A stretch of DNA of 64,000 nt from Canna indica (lineage: Eukaryota; Streptophyta; Magnoliopsida; Zingiberales; Cannaceae), in contig CP136890.1 of the NCBI GenBank assembly GCA_034359265.1, positions 1,366,501 to 1,430,500 on the forward strand, written 5' to 3'. Below are positions 34,352-45,557 of the stretch, piece by piece. The stretch's first letter is position 1. The number at the start of each line of letters is the position of its first letter. A model generated the notes under the pieces. The model was not told the origin of the DNA and ran no database searches. It saw only the letters and a program-made list of their open reading frames with translations. Both the position numbers and the translations under genes were made by a program.

Positions 34352-37300
34352 CTATGTGGATTTCGATAGCTAGGTATTTTGTAAGGGTCCCTTGGTCTTT
34401 GGTGCCCAATTTGTGTAGAGTTGGAAATGGAAGGATTCTGGTTAGTGTGTTGCTCTTTTCGTGTGAGAAAACTAATAGTACGTGGAGTTGACGAAAGAAA
34501 CTGAATATTTTCTTTGTTTAAGAGAAAATTAGCTCATTTGTTGAAATTAATTTGAGTTGCATCCCTTAATTCATAGAAAAGGAAAAAGAATATCCTTTTT
34601 GTACAATATCTCCATTTTTTCATACATTATGTTTCATGTTTAAGGACTATAAAAGCGCTGGACTTGTATTTTCCTGGAGAATTGATATTCTATGAAATGC
34701 ACAAAGAATAAAAGAATCGCAATTATTTGACTATCTAAGAATTTTATAAGTAATTGTCACTATTTTATCATAATGCATCCTCTTAGTTTTTATGTTTTCC
34801 TAGAGAAGTGACTTTTCATGGTTTTTTCTGTTAGAACAGACAAGTAATCTGCAGTGGATGTTGGCATCGGTTCCCCTTATGAAGGCTTTTCAACTGGCGC
34901 TTTCATTTTCATTTTGGTGAGTAACAGTCTTTTAAGAGGCTAGGTTCTCCATGCTGGTGAGTAACAATATTATAATTTTAATTTTGGTGATGAATTTACC
35001 CCTTAGATAGTAATGAAACATTGCGCCTTTCATGAGCTACTCCCAGGTCTAATTGTTCATGTGTTAATTAAGTTGGACAGGAATTTGAGTTTGACAGAAG
35101 ATATTATACCCGCCTTCATATATCTTTGCACTTGATGTATTAGAGCTTGGGAGTTGACTGATTGTTTTTAGCTTAATTATGGTCTTTTGCTGAACTAAAT
35201 GAGTTGAGTTGCTCTGTGGTTCTTATTAGTGGGTTGGGATGGCAAAACTAAATGTCTACTACACATTTTAACGTGTTACTGCTTCTGATCGAATCATCAT
35301 TTCAAAACAACCTTCTTATCCATTTAAATTTGTGATAGGTCAGACCTTTATTCATTTTTAGTTTTAACTGCTTCATTTTTTTGTAAATTTTTTCTCAGCA
35401 TATCTGCCTCTATGCGAAAATTGTTGATATGAGTATAAGTGAAAATGGCATACTGGTGGTCGAGATGTTTTAGGCAGTGTTTTGCTTTATTCAATTTAAA
35501 AGAGTATGAATGCACTAAAATTTGTGTATTTCATGCAGGTATTCTTGCATAAACTTTCACATATGTTCATTATGGATGTCTTTTGGAGTGTATGTCACTG
35601 GAATACTCTTCCAAACAGCCTCTTTTGTCTCATTTATGCTCATCTCCCATGGTTACTGCATCGTCTATGAGCGTCTTTCAATACATGAACGACGTAGAAC
35701 TGCTGCATTGGGCTGTATACTCTACTTAACACTAGTTGGTTACAAAGCTGCTGTGCCTTATTCTACAGTTAAGTTTCCTTGTCGAAAATCAAAATCCACT
35801 TCTCCTTACAATTCATTTTTATTCTTTCAAAGAGGCAAAGCTAGTGGATTGAAAAGTTGGCTTTCACGGATGAGAATTCAATAATAATTTGAAATTCTGC
35901 ATTCAACTATTCGTTGTAATTAAATTTCCTTTTGCTAGCTTATTGTTATAATTTGAAACTCCATTCAAAAGTTAACTAAATCTGAATGAAATGCAGGCAT
36001 TTGTTATGCTTAGTTACTCTTTGGCATTCTTTTTGATCTTCCGACACATCTCCAGCAATCTGTTAGTTCTACGTGAGCAGTTGATTTCTATAGAAGGCGA
36101 ACATACTCATACAATGCACAATGCATTGTACACAAAGTACAATATGTTCAAGTATGTCATACACCTCTAAGTATTTTGTCTTCCTGATGTCTTTTGAAGA
36201 GCAGTTATATATTTTATAGCACTTAATCTAACTGCATCTGCATCATCAGGAAATTTCAAGGTGCAATGCAATTTGTAGCAATGGTAGAAGTTCTGGTATG
36301 AGCTGTCAAACCATATTAGTTTTTATTAGATATTTTCTGATATCATAGTCGACAATTATGACAGACAATATACCTGCTGAACTGTAGATCTACATGAATG
36401 TGGATGAGAGTTTGGATGCTTATTGGTTTCGCTTATTGGTACGGGAGTGGGCACAATTTTGCATCTTCTTGTACATTGGGTAGGATGAAGATATACCCAC
36501 GCTTAATGCACACTCAATAGCAGGAACCTTCTTTAATATGATTGCAATTCTGAGTGATTTGACTTGTATTTTCAGGTGGACTTTTAGAGCACAAGAAGTC
36601 TCGCCACATTTCTCTGTTATGCCTGCCTTGAAGTCCAAAGGGGAGATGATAGTGCCTCCTGTATATAGCATAGTATGTTCCTCTTCTTGTATCCATATAC
36701 CATCAGTTGATTGGTTAAATATGCTAACATTACAGGTCATGCAAATTTCTGCTTTGATGTATTACGTTTCATTGCATTTGCTATCCTCAAAAACATGTTT
36801 CGTGGGATTTGCTCTTGCACAGCGTGTGCATTTACAAGGAACCAAAGTACATGCATTTACATTAGTTTCTATAGACAAGATGCAGGATATATTTGCATTA
36901 GAAACGGCCATGTAGTTTTTATTCAGTTATAGAGTTAACACTGCATACTCCAAGAGGAATGCCACTGTTTTTTGTTGTTATGGCTTCCAAGTACTGCTAA
37001 AAACTTAACTAAAACATGTATGAAGTATATTTAATTAGTTAACAGTTAATCCATCAGGAACTGGAGCATTGTTCAAAAACTAGCTCAAGGCATGAGGAAA
37101 CATCATTCACTACAAATTAAAAGGATATATATTTCAGCATTGATTTTTGTAAATAAATGCCTGCATATGCTGTGAATTCCATGTTACGGTGTCATGGTGC
37201 AATTAACGAGGAAGTGCTTTACATTTATTGTAACGTTGCATTGTTGCAAACATGTTTGGTAGCTGCCAGATAGGTTATGCACTACAATAACTTGTATATA

Positions 37301-38333
37301 GTGATTTTTTCCTTTGTTCTCTTAACAATCATTAGAACTTAATGGTGTATGTGTCAGGCATGACTTGTTAAAAAAGTCTAAGTACATGTGACATATTAAT
37401 GAGCTCCACATCTTTTATTAATGTAATTGCTAACCAAACTTCAAGCATCAATAAGATTCTGATAATAGGCTTGTCTTCTGGTACTTGCAAATTGCAATCG
37501 TGTTTTTTTGGCTAGAATGGCAACATATCAAGCTGCAGGAGGAGGTTGTGAATAGGGGTGAGCATCAGTCGGGTCGGGTCAAAACCTGACTCGAATAACC
37601 CGAACCCGAATAAGGAGTATGAAATCTCTAAAATTCAAACTCGACCCGCCGAATTACCCGAATAACCCGACCCGAATTGAATTTTCGGGTCGGTTCGGGT
37701 TTTGCTCACCCCTAGTTGTGAGCTAACTCAGCTAAGAATCTAATGGCTGATTTTGGTATCTGTATGCAGAAGAAATACTACCTTTACTACCCAGAATTGT
37801 ACATGGAAAGTTGTATGAAATCTCATAGCATGCATTCTGATCTTTCCTACTATAATATTTAGCATTCTATTTCTCTCATTTTCTCATCCAGTATAAATTA
37901 GAATATCTTCAGGCTACTCCCTTGTATTAAACAGACACCATTGCAGGAATTAGATGCTGCTGACTTCAATGATTTGGTTTCTCAAGAATGGCATGTTGGT
38001 GTGGTAAGTGAAACAACAAGCTAAAGACTTCGTTCTATTGCATCATCAAACAACAGTTTTTTGTGGTTTCCCTTTCTCTCTCTTAGTTTCTTTTCCTCTT
38101 CCCTGATAATTTCTTTTATCATAGGATACATGCATTTATATGCTTGACATTGTCATATTTTGCAGCCAACTTCTTTACCTTATTCTAAACACGCAAAATC
38201 CTCGAACCCGTTGCTGGTTATAGTTCAGAACCCCCGTTCACCAAGCAGGCGCGGCGCAGAAGAACTTATGAGGTCGACCACCAACACTGCCATTTCGGCG
38301 AGCAAGTACGAGGATATCGAGAATCAAGTATAA
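34105..38333 (+). CDS. Seven-transmembrane protein, GOST/lung-7TM-like core, 362 aa
   Basis: Exons are 34105..34272, 34840..34916, 35539..35767, 35997..36151, 36250..36295, 36388..36479, 36576..36672, 37947..38003 and 38166..38333 (1089 nt, phases consistent). Hydrophobic segments, in order, are SLYLAFLAIWAFSAVSWII, LQWMLASVPLMKAFQLALSF, SFGVYVTGILFQTASFVSFM, AALGCILYLTLVGYKAAVPY, AFVMLSYSLAFFLIFRHI, FQGAMQFVAMVEVLIYM and LVREWAQFCIFLYIGWTF. This pattern, with short loops and a W..N.W after TM1, recalls the lung seven-transmembrane/GOST domain found in TMEM87 and GPR107 relatives. The large lumenal domain of those proteins is absent. The cytosolic tail is polar (SKYEDIENQV). The family call is by overall pattern; a Golgi or endomembrane role is inference. 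Confidence 0.8.
37552..37714. mobile_element. AGGGGTGAGCA MITE in intron 7 of the 7TM gene
   Basis: 163 bp with ends ATAGGGGTGAGCA and TGCTCACCCCTA, flanked by GTTGTGA on both sides (37545-37551, 37715-37721). The interior is a degenerate palindrome of CGGGTCGGGT / ACCCGACCCG. The 7-8 bp duplication suggests a hAT-like origin. Confidence 0.88.
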
Positions 38334-39200
38334 TTTTATTCGGGGAAGGATCCTAATTAGTAGCAGGCTTGAGTTAGAGTTATCTACGATGTTCAATACT
38401 GTATAGTCTTCCCATCTTTTAGATATAAAAGGCATTTGACCCCAACTTAGGGTTAATGTTACAGTTAATACAAAATGTGAAAACAAAAACTATACTATAT
38501 TAATTGTCAAATGTGAAAAAAAAACTTTTATTTAAACTCGAAACTATACATTATATTTCTTGTCTTTAATACCATCGATGGCGTCGAAATTAATCTGGTT
38601 TGTTGTAGTGATCATTTGTGAAAGGAGTGGTGTCTTGTGTCGGACTTTCATTTGAAAGTTATACATGAATCATATGAATATTCTTTTATTTGAAGTTACC
38701 AGAAAAAAAGCAAAAAACTCTGGAATATTCTCTTATTGGGACTACAGGCGTGCGTTTTAAGTAAAACTATTGGGAGGGTCTTTTTGTAAAATGACCTTGA
38801 TTAATTTAAAATTATAAATGATTTGTTCTCTATATTTCTTAAAGAAAAGGAAGGTAGCGCAAGGTATGCTTATTTTATAGGATAAATGAGAGATTGGATA
38901 AAGGATGAATTAAATTCATGATTTGTTTAGTACATGAGCTAAAGAAAATAAAATTAAAAGAATATAAAATTTGATATTATTTTTTATGTATACCGAATTA
39001 AACAATCATACCAAATATTCTTATTTATTTATTATTATATTTTATCCTATCCGTATACAATATTTGAATAGATCCAATTCTTTTTGAAGTGGTCTGAATT
39101 AGTTATTGAGATGTTATTATATGAAAGTTTAGTTAATTTTAACTTGAATTTAACTAAGCACATCTAATTTATTGAGTTGTTATCACGTGAAAGTAAGATA
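38334..39200. other. 3' flank of the 7TM gene and AT-rich spacer
   Basis: No gene or clear repeat. It ends at the outer edge of Pack-MULE 2. Confidence 0.5.
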
Positions 39201-39439
39201 GAGAAAATACTTAAATATAATATGTATTTTGATATTTATCTCAATTATGACTTGTATTTTTATTTGTGTCTTTTGTAAATATGTACTAAGATATTTATTT
39301 CAATTACGGTATACCGTCTCATTTCTGTCGGGTGGGTCGTTGAGTTGATTACGTGATATATCTCATGTATAAAAAATTATTTTTCTATTCTACTACTTGC
39401 TCTCTGGTTATTAAAATTGGTCCTCTCTCTCTCCCTCCG

Positions 39440-39800
39440 ATTGAGTTGAAGCAAGTGCACCGGAGGGGACGACGAAGGTGCGGCTGGCGTCGAGGGCGGC
39501 GGGATCCTAGATGACGGAGGCAGCGATAGAGGCGAGGATGTCAGCGGAACAGACAGTGTAGCTGGTGGAGAGGGAGCGACGAGATGCCGCCGGAGCAAGA
39601 GCGGACAGTGGGGACGCAGAGGAAGAGGTCGGCGAGGAGGATGCGGTTCTCGATGGCGTTGGCGGCGTGGTCGACCTGGAAGAAGGCGGGATCAATCTGC
39701 ATGTGAAGTCGGGGATGCGCTGGTGCACTTTTGTGCTCGGTTGGTGGTGAAGAAGGTCCTAGCCAAGGCACAAGAGGAGGGCACCGGCGCTACTGGGTCA
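39440..39800. pseudogene. Unrecognised GC-rich coding-like fragment in Pack-MULE 2
   Basis: The segment is GC-rich with several open frames. The most protein-like are, on the minus strand, HPRLHMQIDPAFFQVDHAAN followed by AIENRILLADLFLCVP, and on the plus strand an Asp/Glu-rich EEEVGEEDAVLDGVGG. No family was recognised and strand cannot be decided. It is presumably a captured gene piece. Confidence 0.35.
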
Positions 39801-40094
39801 GATGAAGCATAGGAAGGTGAGCCAGAATAATTCTTCTTCCATCCCTCACCTCATCTTCTTCTCTCTTCTAATTCTAACAATTTGTATCCACATAGGGAAA
39901 TTGAGAAACTTGGATCTTTTCCTTGGGTTGGATGAGTTTTTAGGTTTGACCTTGTTTAGGTTCTTTGGCTACTTTCTTCAATAGGTATCTTTCAGATTCT
40001 AATCTTTTCTATTGTTGAGTGAGAGCATCTACTGGATTCCCAAATCATCCTCACAGAGGTAATCAATTTTGGTCTAATTTCTTTTTCTTCACAA

Positions 40095-40440
40095 GTTTTT
40101 TTTTTGTTGAAAAAAAGAACCTTGCATTCATTTCAAGAGATATGAAGGGAATACAAGTGGGGGGAGGGAGGAGAGTAAAAAAAAAACCAAAAAATCAAAC
40201 TAAAGTACAGTCCTCGTACACCGATCAAGGTGGAACAAGATTAAGATTACAAGTTGAGTCTATAGAAAACAATAGCTTTTAGGGCGACACCAAGAACCTG
40301 ATTGCTAGACTGCTGAAAGCAATGTAAGTTGCGCTCAAACCAGATAAACCAGCACCACATCACGTGAGACGGTAGCGAGCAAGGCTCGATGACCTCCGCA
40401 CAACCTTCGTCCCGCTCCATAGAAAGATAGAAAGTTAATA
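40095..40440 (-). mobile_element. LINE (L1-type) 3' fragment
   Basis: The minus strand reads VMWCWFIWFERNLHCFQQS then NQVLGVALKAI, resembling the zf-RVT region and tail at the C-terminus of plant LINE ORF2. It ends in a CTTGAAATGAATGCAAGG segment and an A-rich tail (TTTTTTTTTG on the plus strand). Confidence 0.55.
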
Positions 40441-40469
40441 TGCTTTATTTGGATCTTTAGCTGAAACTT

Positions 40470-40552
40470 TTTTTTTATATAACAAAAATAGAAAGTCACA
40501 ATAGGTGACCATACTAGGGTTCGAACCCTAGATCTCTAGGCAATGTTCAACA
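40470..40552 (-). mobile_element. tRNA-derived SINE fragment, copy 2
   Basis: On the minus strand a perfect B box (GGTTCGAACC) is followed by CTAGTATGGTCACCTATTGT, GACTTTCTATTTTTGTTATAT and a T/A-rich tail. It shares this body with the copy at 26586-26662. The A box is not clearly present, so it is a partial copy. Confidence 0.65.
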
Positions 40553-40699
40553 TGTTTACTTTCTCTTTCTTATGTTTTCTTAGGTTTTGAGACAGTAACA
40601 TACATGTTGGAGGTGATTGTTTTAGTTCTCTTATTAGATTTGATTTAGATATATACTAATTTACCCAGGAATAAGATCTTGATTTGTGTTATTCAGGGA

Positions 40700-41215
40700 G
40701 CCTTCACTCAGAATAGAATCCTAGTCGATCTCCCAAGATGGATACTTGCTCAGCTTGAAGCTCTCTCATTCGTCCCATGGCGCCTTTGTGAAATCCAGGT
40801 GCTGCATTAACTTGTGAGGAGGTCTCGTCCCCTTCAACGGAAGACGAGCTTTCGAACTTGACGATGTCGAGCCAATAAGTCCACGATTGGCATTGCTGAT
40901 AGCTTCGTCTGCTACGACTGTTGTCGTTGTTCTAGACTTTCCTTGTTTTGGTGAAGCGGTCATGCCTTTTGAGATGGCTTGCAGCTTGGCGTCGACGGAG
41001 AAATGTAGCAAGGAGCCGAAAATAAGCTCCATCTCTTGGGAGCTCCGGGAAATTGAGCCTGGCGGCGTCACCGCGAAGCTTGAACGCGACGCTATCGTAG
41101 GCCATGGCGACTCCTCCACGGTGTCGAAGGTGCCGCACGAGCCAAAGGCGATTGCGAGGGAGGCATCAACGACCCATTTCCCCAGTGGTGGTGTTGCAGG
41201 ATGCTGCAGAGCTTG
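40700..41215 (-). pseudogene. AP2/ERF transcription-factor fragment (RAP2.4/DREB A-6-like)
   Basis: The minus strand retains much of an AP2 domain in mixed frames: GKWV, GTFDTVEE, then MAYDSVAFKLRGDAARLNFP. Downstream are DAKLQAI, SPKQGKS and MQHLDFTKAPWDE, a stop, then KYPSWEID, a second stop replacing Trp, and DSILS. The tail pattern DFTEAPWDE...KYPSWEIDWDSIL marks RAP2.4-type ERFs. Frameshifts in the AP2 domain and at least two stops make it non-functional. It sits inside Pack-MULE 2, so it is a captured gene part. Confidence 0.8.
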
Positions 41216-41398
41216 ATGGGATTTGGGAGAGAGAGAGAGTAATAGAATAAAAAAATAGTTTTTTATATAGGTCAGCATGCCATGTCATCAATTTAACGAC
41301 GCGCATGATATAAATTAGACGACATACCACAAATAAAATAAATATCTTAGTACATATATACAAATGATACAAATAAAAGTATAAGCCACAATTAAAAT

Positions 41399-41895
41399 TA
41401 GGGATGTCAACGGGGCGGGTGCGGGAGGGGGGGTGCCTACCCACTACCCGCCCCGCGAAATAAACGGCTACCCGCTACTCGTTTAATTACCCGTGGAGGG
41501 ATGAATACCCACGGATATTGATGGGTACCCATTTAATTTACCCGTGACACTTAAAAATATATATAAATTGCAATATTTTGATAAAGAATATTAACAATTT
41601 CAAATATAAATAATTAAACACACTTCAAATATACACACAATATTTTGATAACAATTTTAAATATAAACTGTTTTTAGTATATGTACAAGGGTAATTATGT
41701 AATTTACTAATTCTCACGGCCGGTAACAAGTACCCGCGGGTACAGGTACTATAATATTCGTACCCGTCCCGTATATTAAACGAGTAATAAAAATTACTTA
41801 CGAAATTCCCGCGGGTAGAATATTATCCCCATACCCATCATAAACAAATAAATACTCGCGGGTACCCGCCTAAACGAGTTTTTTTGCCATCCCTA
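41399..41895. mobile_element. GGGATGTCA MITE inserted in the right TIR of Pack-MULE 2
   Basis: Ends TAGGGATGTCA and TGCCATCCCTA are flanked by ATTAAAAT (41391-41398) and ATTAAGAT (41896-41903), an 8-bp duplication with one mismatch, as in hAT elements. Subterminal regions are arrays of GGGTACCCGC-like strings in opposite orientation. No coding capacity is seen. Confidence 0.88.
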
Positions 41896-42384
41896 ATTAA
41901 GATAAATGTCAAAGTATATGTTATATTTAAATATTTTTCTTAAAAGATATATATTACTGGTATAAATACTTTCTATTTTATTAATAGATCATGATCCAAA
42001 CTTTACAAAACTCTTTTTATCTTATTAACTTTTGAACAAATTATCATGATTGAATATCAATAATAGAGCAATTATAATTTTGAAATAATTATAGTATATA
42101 TATTTTTAATTTTTTTCTATTTTTTTTTTAATTTTATTATATCAATTTACTTGAGACCAAATGAGAGTATTTTAAGAGTGTGTTTGTTTAGCTAATTTTT
42201 AGGAACAAGATAATATTCATTTTGCAAATCAAATGTGCGGGGTTTTAAAAAAAGTTTCTTTAGGGTACGTTTTAGCAAGTTATTGAGGGCTGGAGTTGAA
42301 TAATAATTTTATTTAGGGATGCGTTTGCAAAATAACACCAGAAACAGAAAAGAAGCCAGATAGAACAAAATGTAGATATTTTTC

Positions 42385-42790
42385 ATGGCTCGTAACCCTC
42401 GGGATAATAAGACCAACTCATCCCTCCGGAATTCGGATACACGCGCTCTTTGTTGCCTCGCTCGCGCGACTGGAGTTCCTGGGCTGCGGCGACAACAACA
42501 ACAGGTACGCTCGGCACGCTCCCTCTGCGCTCTATCCCCCTCCGATCATCTTCTCTCTTTCCCACTCTGCTCCAGACTTCACTCTCCGATCATCTTCTCT
42601 CTCCCTCTCCCCTCGCTCCCTCTCTGCTCCAGATCCCTCCCTCTCCCTCTCCGATCACTGTCATCGAGCTCTCCGAGGATGAATCTATTTCATTTGTGCT
42701 TGCTGTTGGATTAGATCTATTGGATATTTTGAAATAGATTCGTGTTTGCTGTTGGATTAGATCTATTGGATATTTTGATTGCCCCCTAAC
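42385..42790 (+). other. Possible 5' leader of the COX19-like locus, with tandem duplications
   Basis: A CT-rich leader-like stretch with repeated CTCCGATCATCTTCTCTCT blocks (42540-42660) follows a possible first exon ending CAACAACAACAG|GTACGC near 42500. At 42698-42780 a 46-bp unit (core TTGCTGTTGGATTAGATCTA) is duplicated. Its link to the COX19 exons 5 kb downstream is an inference from strand and order. Confidence 0.35.
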
Positions 42791-43615
42791 CTGCGTCTCA
42801 ATGATGCCCTGATTCCTTGATATGCATTTATGTAGCTTGCAAAATAGAAAATGTTAATAGTTGTTAACATGAAGTAGGATATTGCTGTTGGTGTTATATG
42901 GTGTAAATCTTTTCCAGCTCATGGTTCTTCTTTTCATTGATTCTTGGGCTCACATTTGCATATGTTTCTTATTTCTGACATAAGCCTCAAGTTAATCTGA
43001 CTTAAGAATAGCATGTCTCAGATTCATCTAAGTTTTTTGACCTTATGGCTTGAACTGGAAGTTAGCAGCAAATGCTTTACACTTAAGAATAACATATCTC
43101 AGATTCATCTAAGTTTCCTTTATTTTTCTGTAAAAACTTTCCACTTATGAAAGGCATACAAGATTTATGGGGCAGTAAGTTACGTAATTGTATGGTCTAC
43201 TATAGATATATCTAATCAATAGATAATTCAATGTTCTTGTTGCTTAATGGATCTCATGCGGTGGAAGCTCAACATTGGAGTATTGGCTACTTGCTGGAAG
43301 TTTAGTATTTGGATTTAAATGTGAACATTAATTTGTGAAAAATAATATTTACTATCTTCGTAGTTATTGCATTTGTCTAGTTTTTGACTTGATGGGAATG
43401 GTGAATAGTGACATTTGTTGATTTTTCAATTGGTAGATTATTTTGGTGTTTTATGAGGACTAATGAAGATCAAATAGTTGCTTGTGATTTTGAAGTTAAT
43501 TTTTGCATATCCTATTTGGTTAGATATTAGCTTACCCGAAAAGGATGATGCAACTTGCATCAGATATTTAAGCTTTAGCTTAGCCAAAAAGGATGGATAC
43601 ATTTCTATTAAGCGA

Positions 43616-45557
43616 TCTCTATTTATTTTTTATACTCATTGCTTTTTATTTGACTATTTTTTTTCTTAATCCTTTTGATCTCACTATTTAATTTAATTCT
43701 CTTAATTATTTATTTTATTTTTATTTAAAATATTGAAGTTACATTTTTTTAAGTTAAATAGAAAAATGATATATATGTTGGTAGGGTTGGTTTATTCTAT
43801 TTTTCCTTAATACATCATTTTAATAATTTTGACTATTTTTATCAATAATTACAAACACAAATATTTATATGTTCAAATAATTATAACCAATAACTTATTT
43901 CATAGTCTAATCAAATTATAATTTTTAATTACTGCACTCATTAATATCATTAAGCAAAATCTATTTATTTTTATACTCATTGTTTTGCTATTTGACTATT
44001 TATCTTTTTCTAAATCCTTTTGATCTCACTATTTAATTTAATTATCTTAATGTATTATTTTATTTTTCATTTAAAATATTATAAGTATTTTTTTATCATC
44101 AATATTTTCTTATAAAATATCAATGTTATTTTTAGATTTATATTTTATTAATCCTACTCTTTTTAGATTATAAAATGTAATCTATTTATATAAATTTTTT
44201 ATTTTTTTATTTTCTCCATGTGCACCTATTTTTGATGTTTTTATTTTGTATTTATTATTTTTTGAATAATAATTGTAAAATATTTCTTATTTATTGAATT
44301 TTTTATATTAGTTTTTGGGTTTTGAAGTATCATTTTTTTGGGTTTGTTATTGAAGAAAACTTAATATAGTATTTTAAAACCAAAGAAATTTATGTAGTTT
44401 AAAATAATTTAAATATCTTATTTTCTATTTTTTTTTCAATTTGTTATCTTATATCTATATTATATTTAATTTTTATCAATAAAAAATGTTACTATTTTTG
44501 TATTTTTTAAAATTTTTTTATCATTGAAATCTATATAGATTTATTTTTTAATATATATTATCATTTTTATATTACTTTTGAATTAATTATCTATACTTAT
44601 AATGTTTTAATTGATATACTTTCCTTCATATTTGCATTATATTTGATGTTTACCCTTAAAAGTATTAATAGTTATCCATTTTATTTTTTCTATATTTTTT
44701 TTGTTCCAAATCTATATAGAATTATTTGTTTCAAATAGTTTTGATTTTTTTTTTAATAAAGTTATTGGTTTAATTTTTTATTCAGAAAAAAATACTTTGA
44801 ATAAGATATATGTATTTTGAAACAAGTTAATATCATTATATAAAAATATTGTTGCCGCTTTTAGATATACATCTTATTGATATTTTATTTTGTATGTTAC
44901 CCTAGGTTATAAATTTGTTTATATGGACTTTTATTTTTCTATGTTTTTGTCTATACGAACATATTATTTTTATGGTAAAAATAATTATTAATTACTAATC
45001 TAAGACAATTCATTTTTTACCTTTCTATTTCTTATTTTTATATTAAATTTAAATATTACTTATAGTTATTTTAAATTAAAATATATAAATATACTTGCAC
45101 ACTTTCATAATTATATAAATCAAATCAAATTAATACTTATTGTTTTGTGGTATGTTTATATATTACTGTTTGAAATTGTAATTTAATTTAAACTAATTTT
45201 TTAATCATACTAAAACTTTTAATTTTAAAAAATGTAATTTTTTTATAATATGCTAATAATATGGTAATTTATTTCTGAAAATCTAGGTATACAAATATTT
45301 AATTTTAAAAATTTAATTTAAATTACAATTGAAGTTTAAAATAACCATTTTTATAAAATTATAAAAATTAGTTTTAAATTTAAATTTATATAATTTCAAA
45401 TTAAAATTATATTACAAAATATGAAAAATATTAAATTTTTTTTGACAAACTATTCTATTTATATATAATGATATATTAAAATATAAAATTTAATTTCAAT
45501 TTTTTTTAATTTTTAAAACCACGGGTTAACCATGCAAAGCATGGGTATTACAACTAG
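43616..45557 (+). mobile_element. Helitron-like non-autonomous element
   Basis: The 3' terminus has the expected layout: hairpin CCATGC-AAA-GCATGG (45530-45544), 9 nt, then CAACTAG followed by T (45557/45558). The proposed 5' end is TCTCTATTTATTTTTTATAC after an A at 43615. The interior is extremely AT-rich and lacks Rep/helicase coding. A second copy of the 5' end (TCTATTTATTTTTATACTC) lies at 43970, 354 bp in, with about 110 bp of downstream similarity. The 5' boundary is less certain than the 3' one. Confidence 0.6.

Larger units (their letters stand above)
39201..41941. mobile_element. Pack-MULE-like TIR element 2
   Basis: About 200-bp imperfect inverted repeats: left 39201-39415, right 41225-41398 plus 41904-41941 (the right copy is interrupted by a MITE). 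Once the MITE and its target duplication are removed, both read inward as AAATATAAYATRTAYTTTGA, then ATTTATCTYAATT, then TATGTACTAAGATATTTATT. The interior contains an unrecognised GC-rich fragment (39440-39800), a LINE piece, a SINE piece and an AP2/ERF fragment. No transposase is seen. A 9-bp target duplication could not be fixed (AGTAAGATA versus AAAAGATAT). Structure and cargo match a Pack-MULE. Confidence 0.7.

Noticed and set aside
36732..36915. Open frame after exon 7 of the 7TM gene
   Set aside because: Exon 7 ends at a GT donor in phase 0 and the conserved continuation (ELDAADFNDLVSQEW) is in the exon at 37947.
40486..40552. Possible tRNA T-arm (GGTTCGAACC)
   Set aside because: Only the B box is tRNA-like; the rest matches the SINE copy at 26586.
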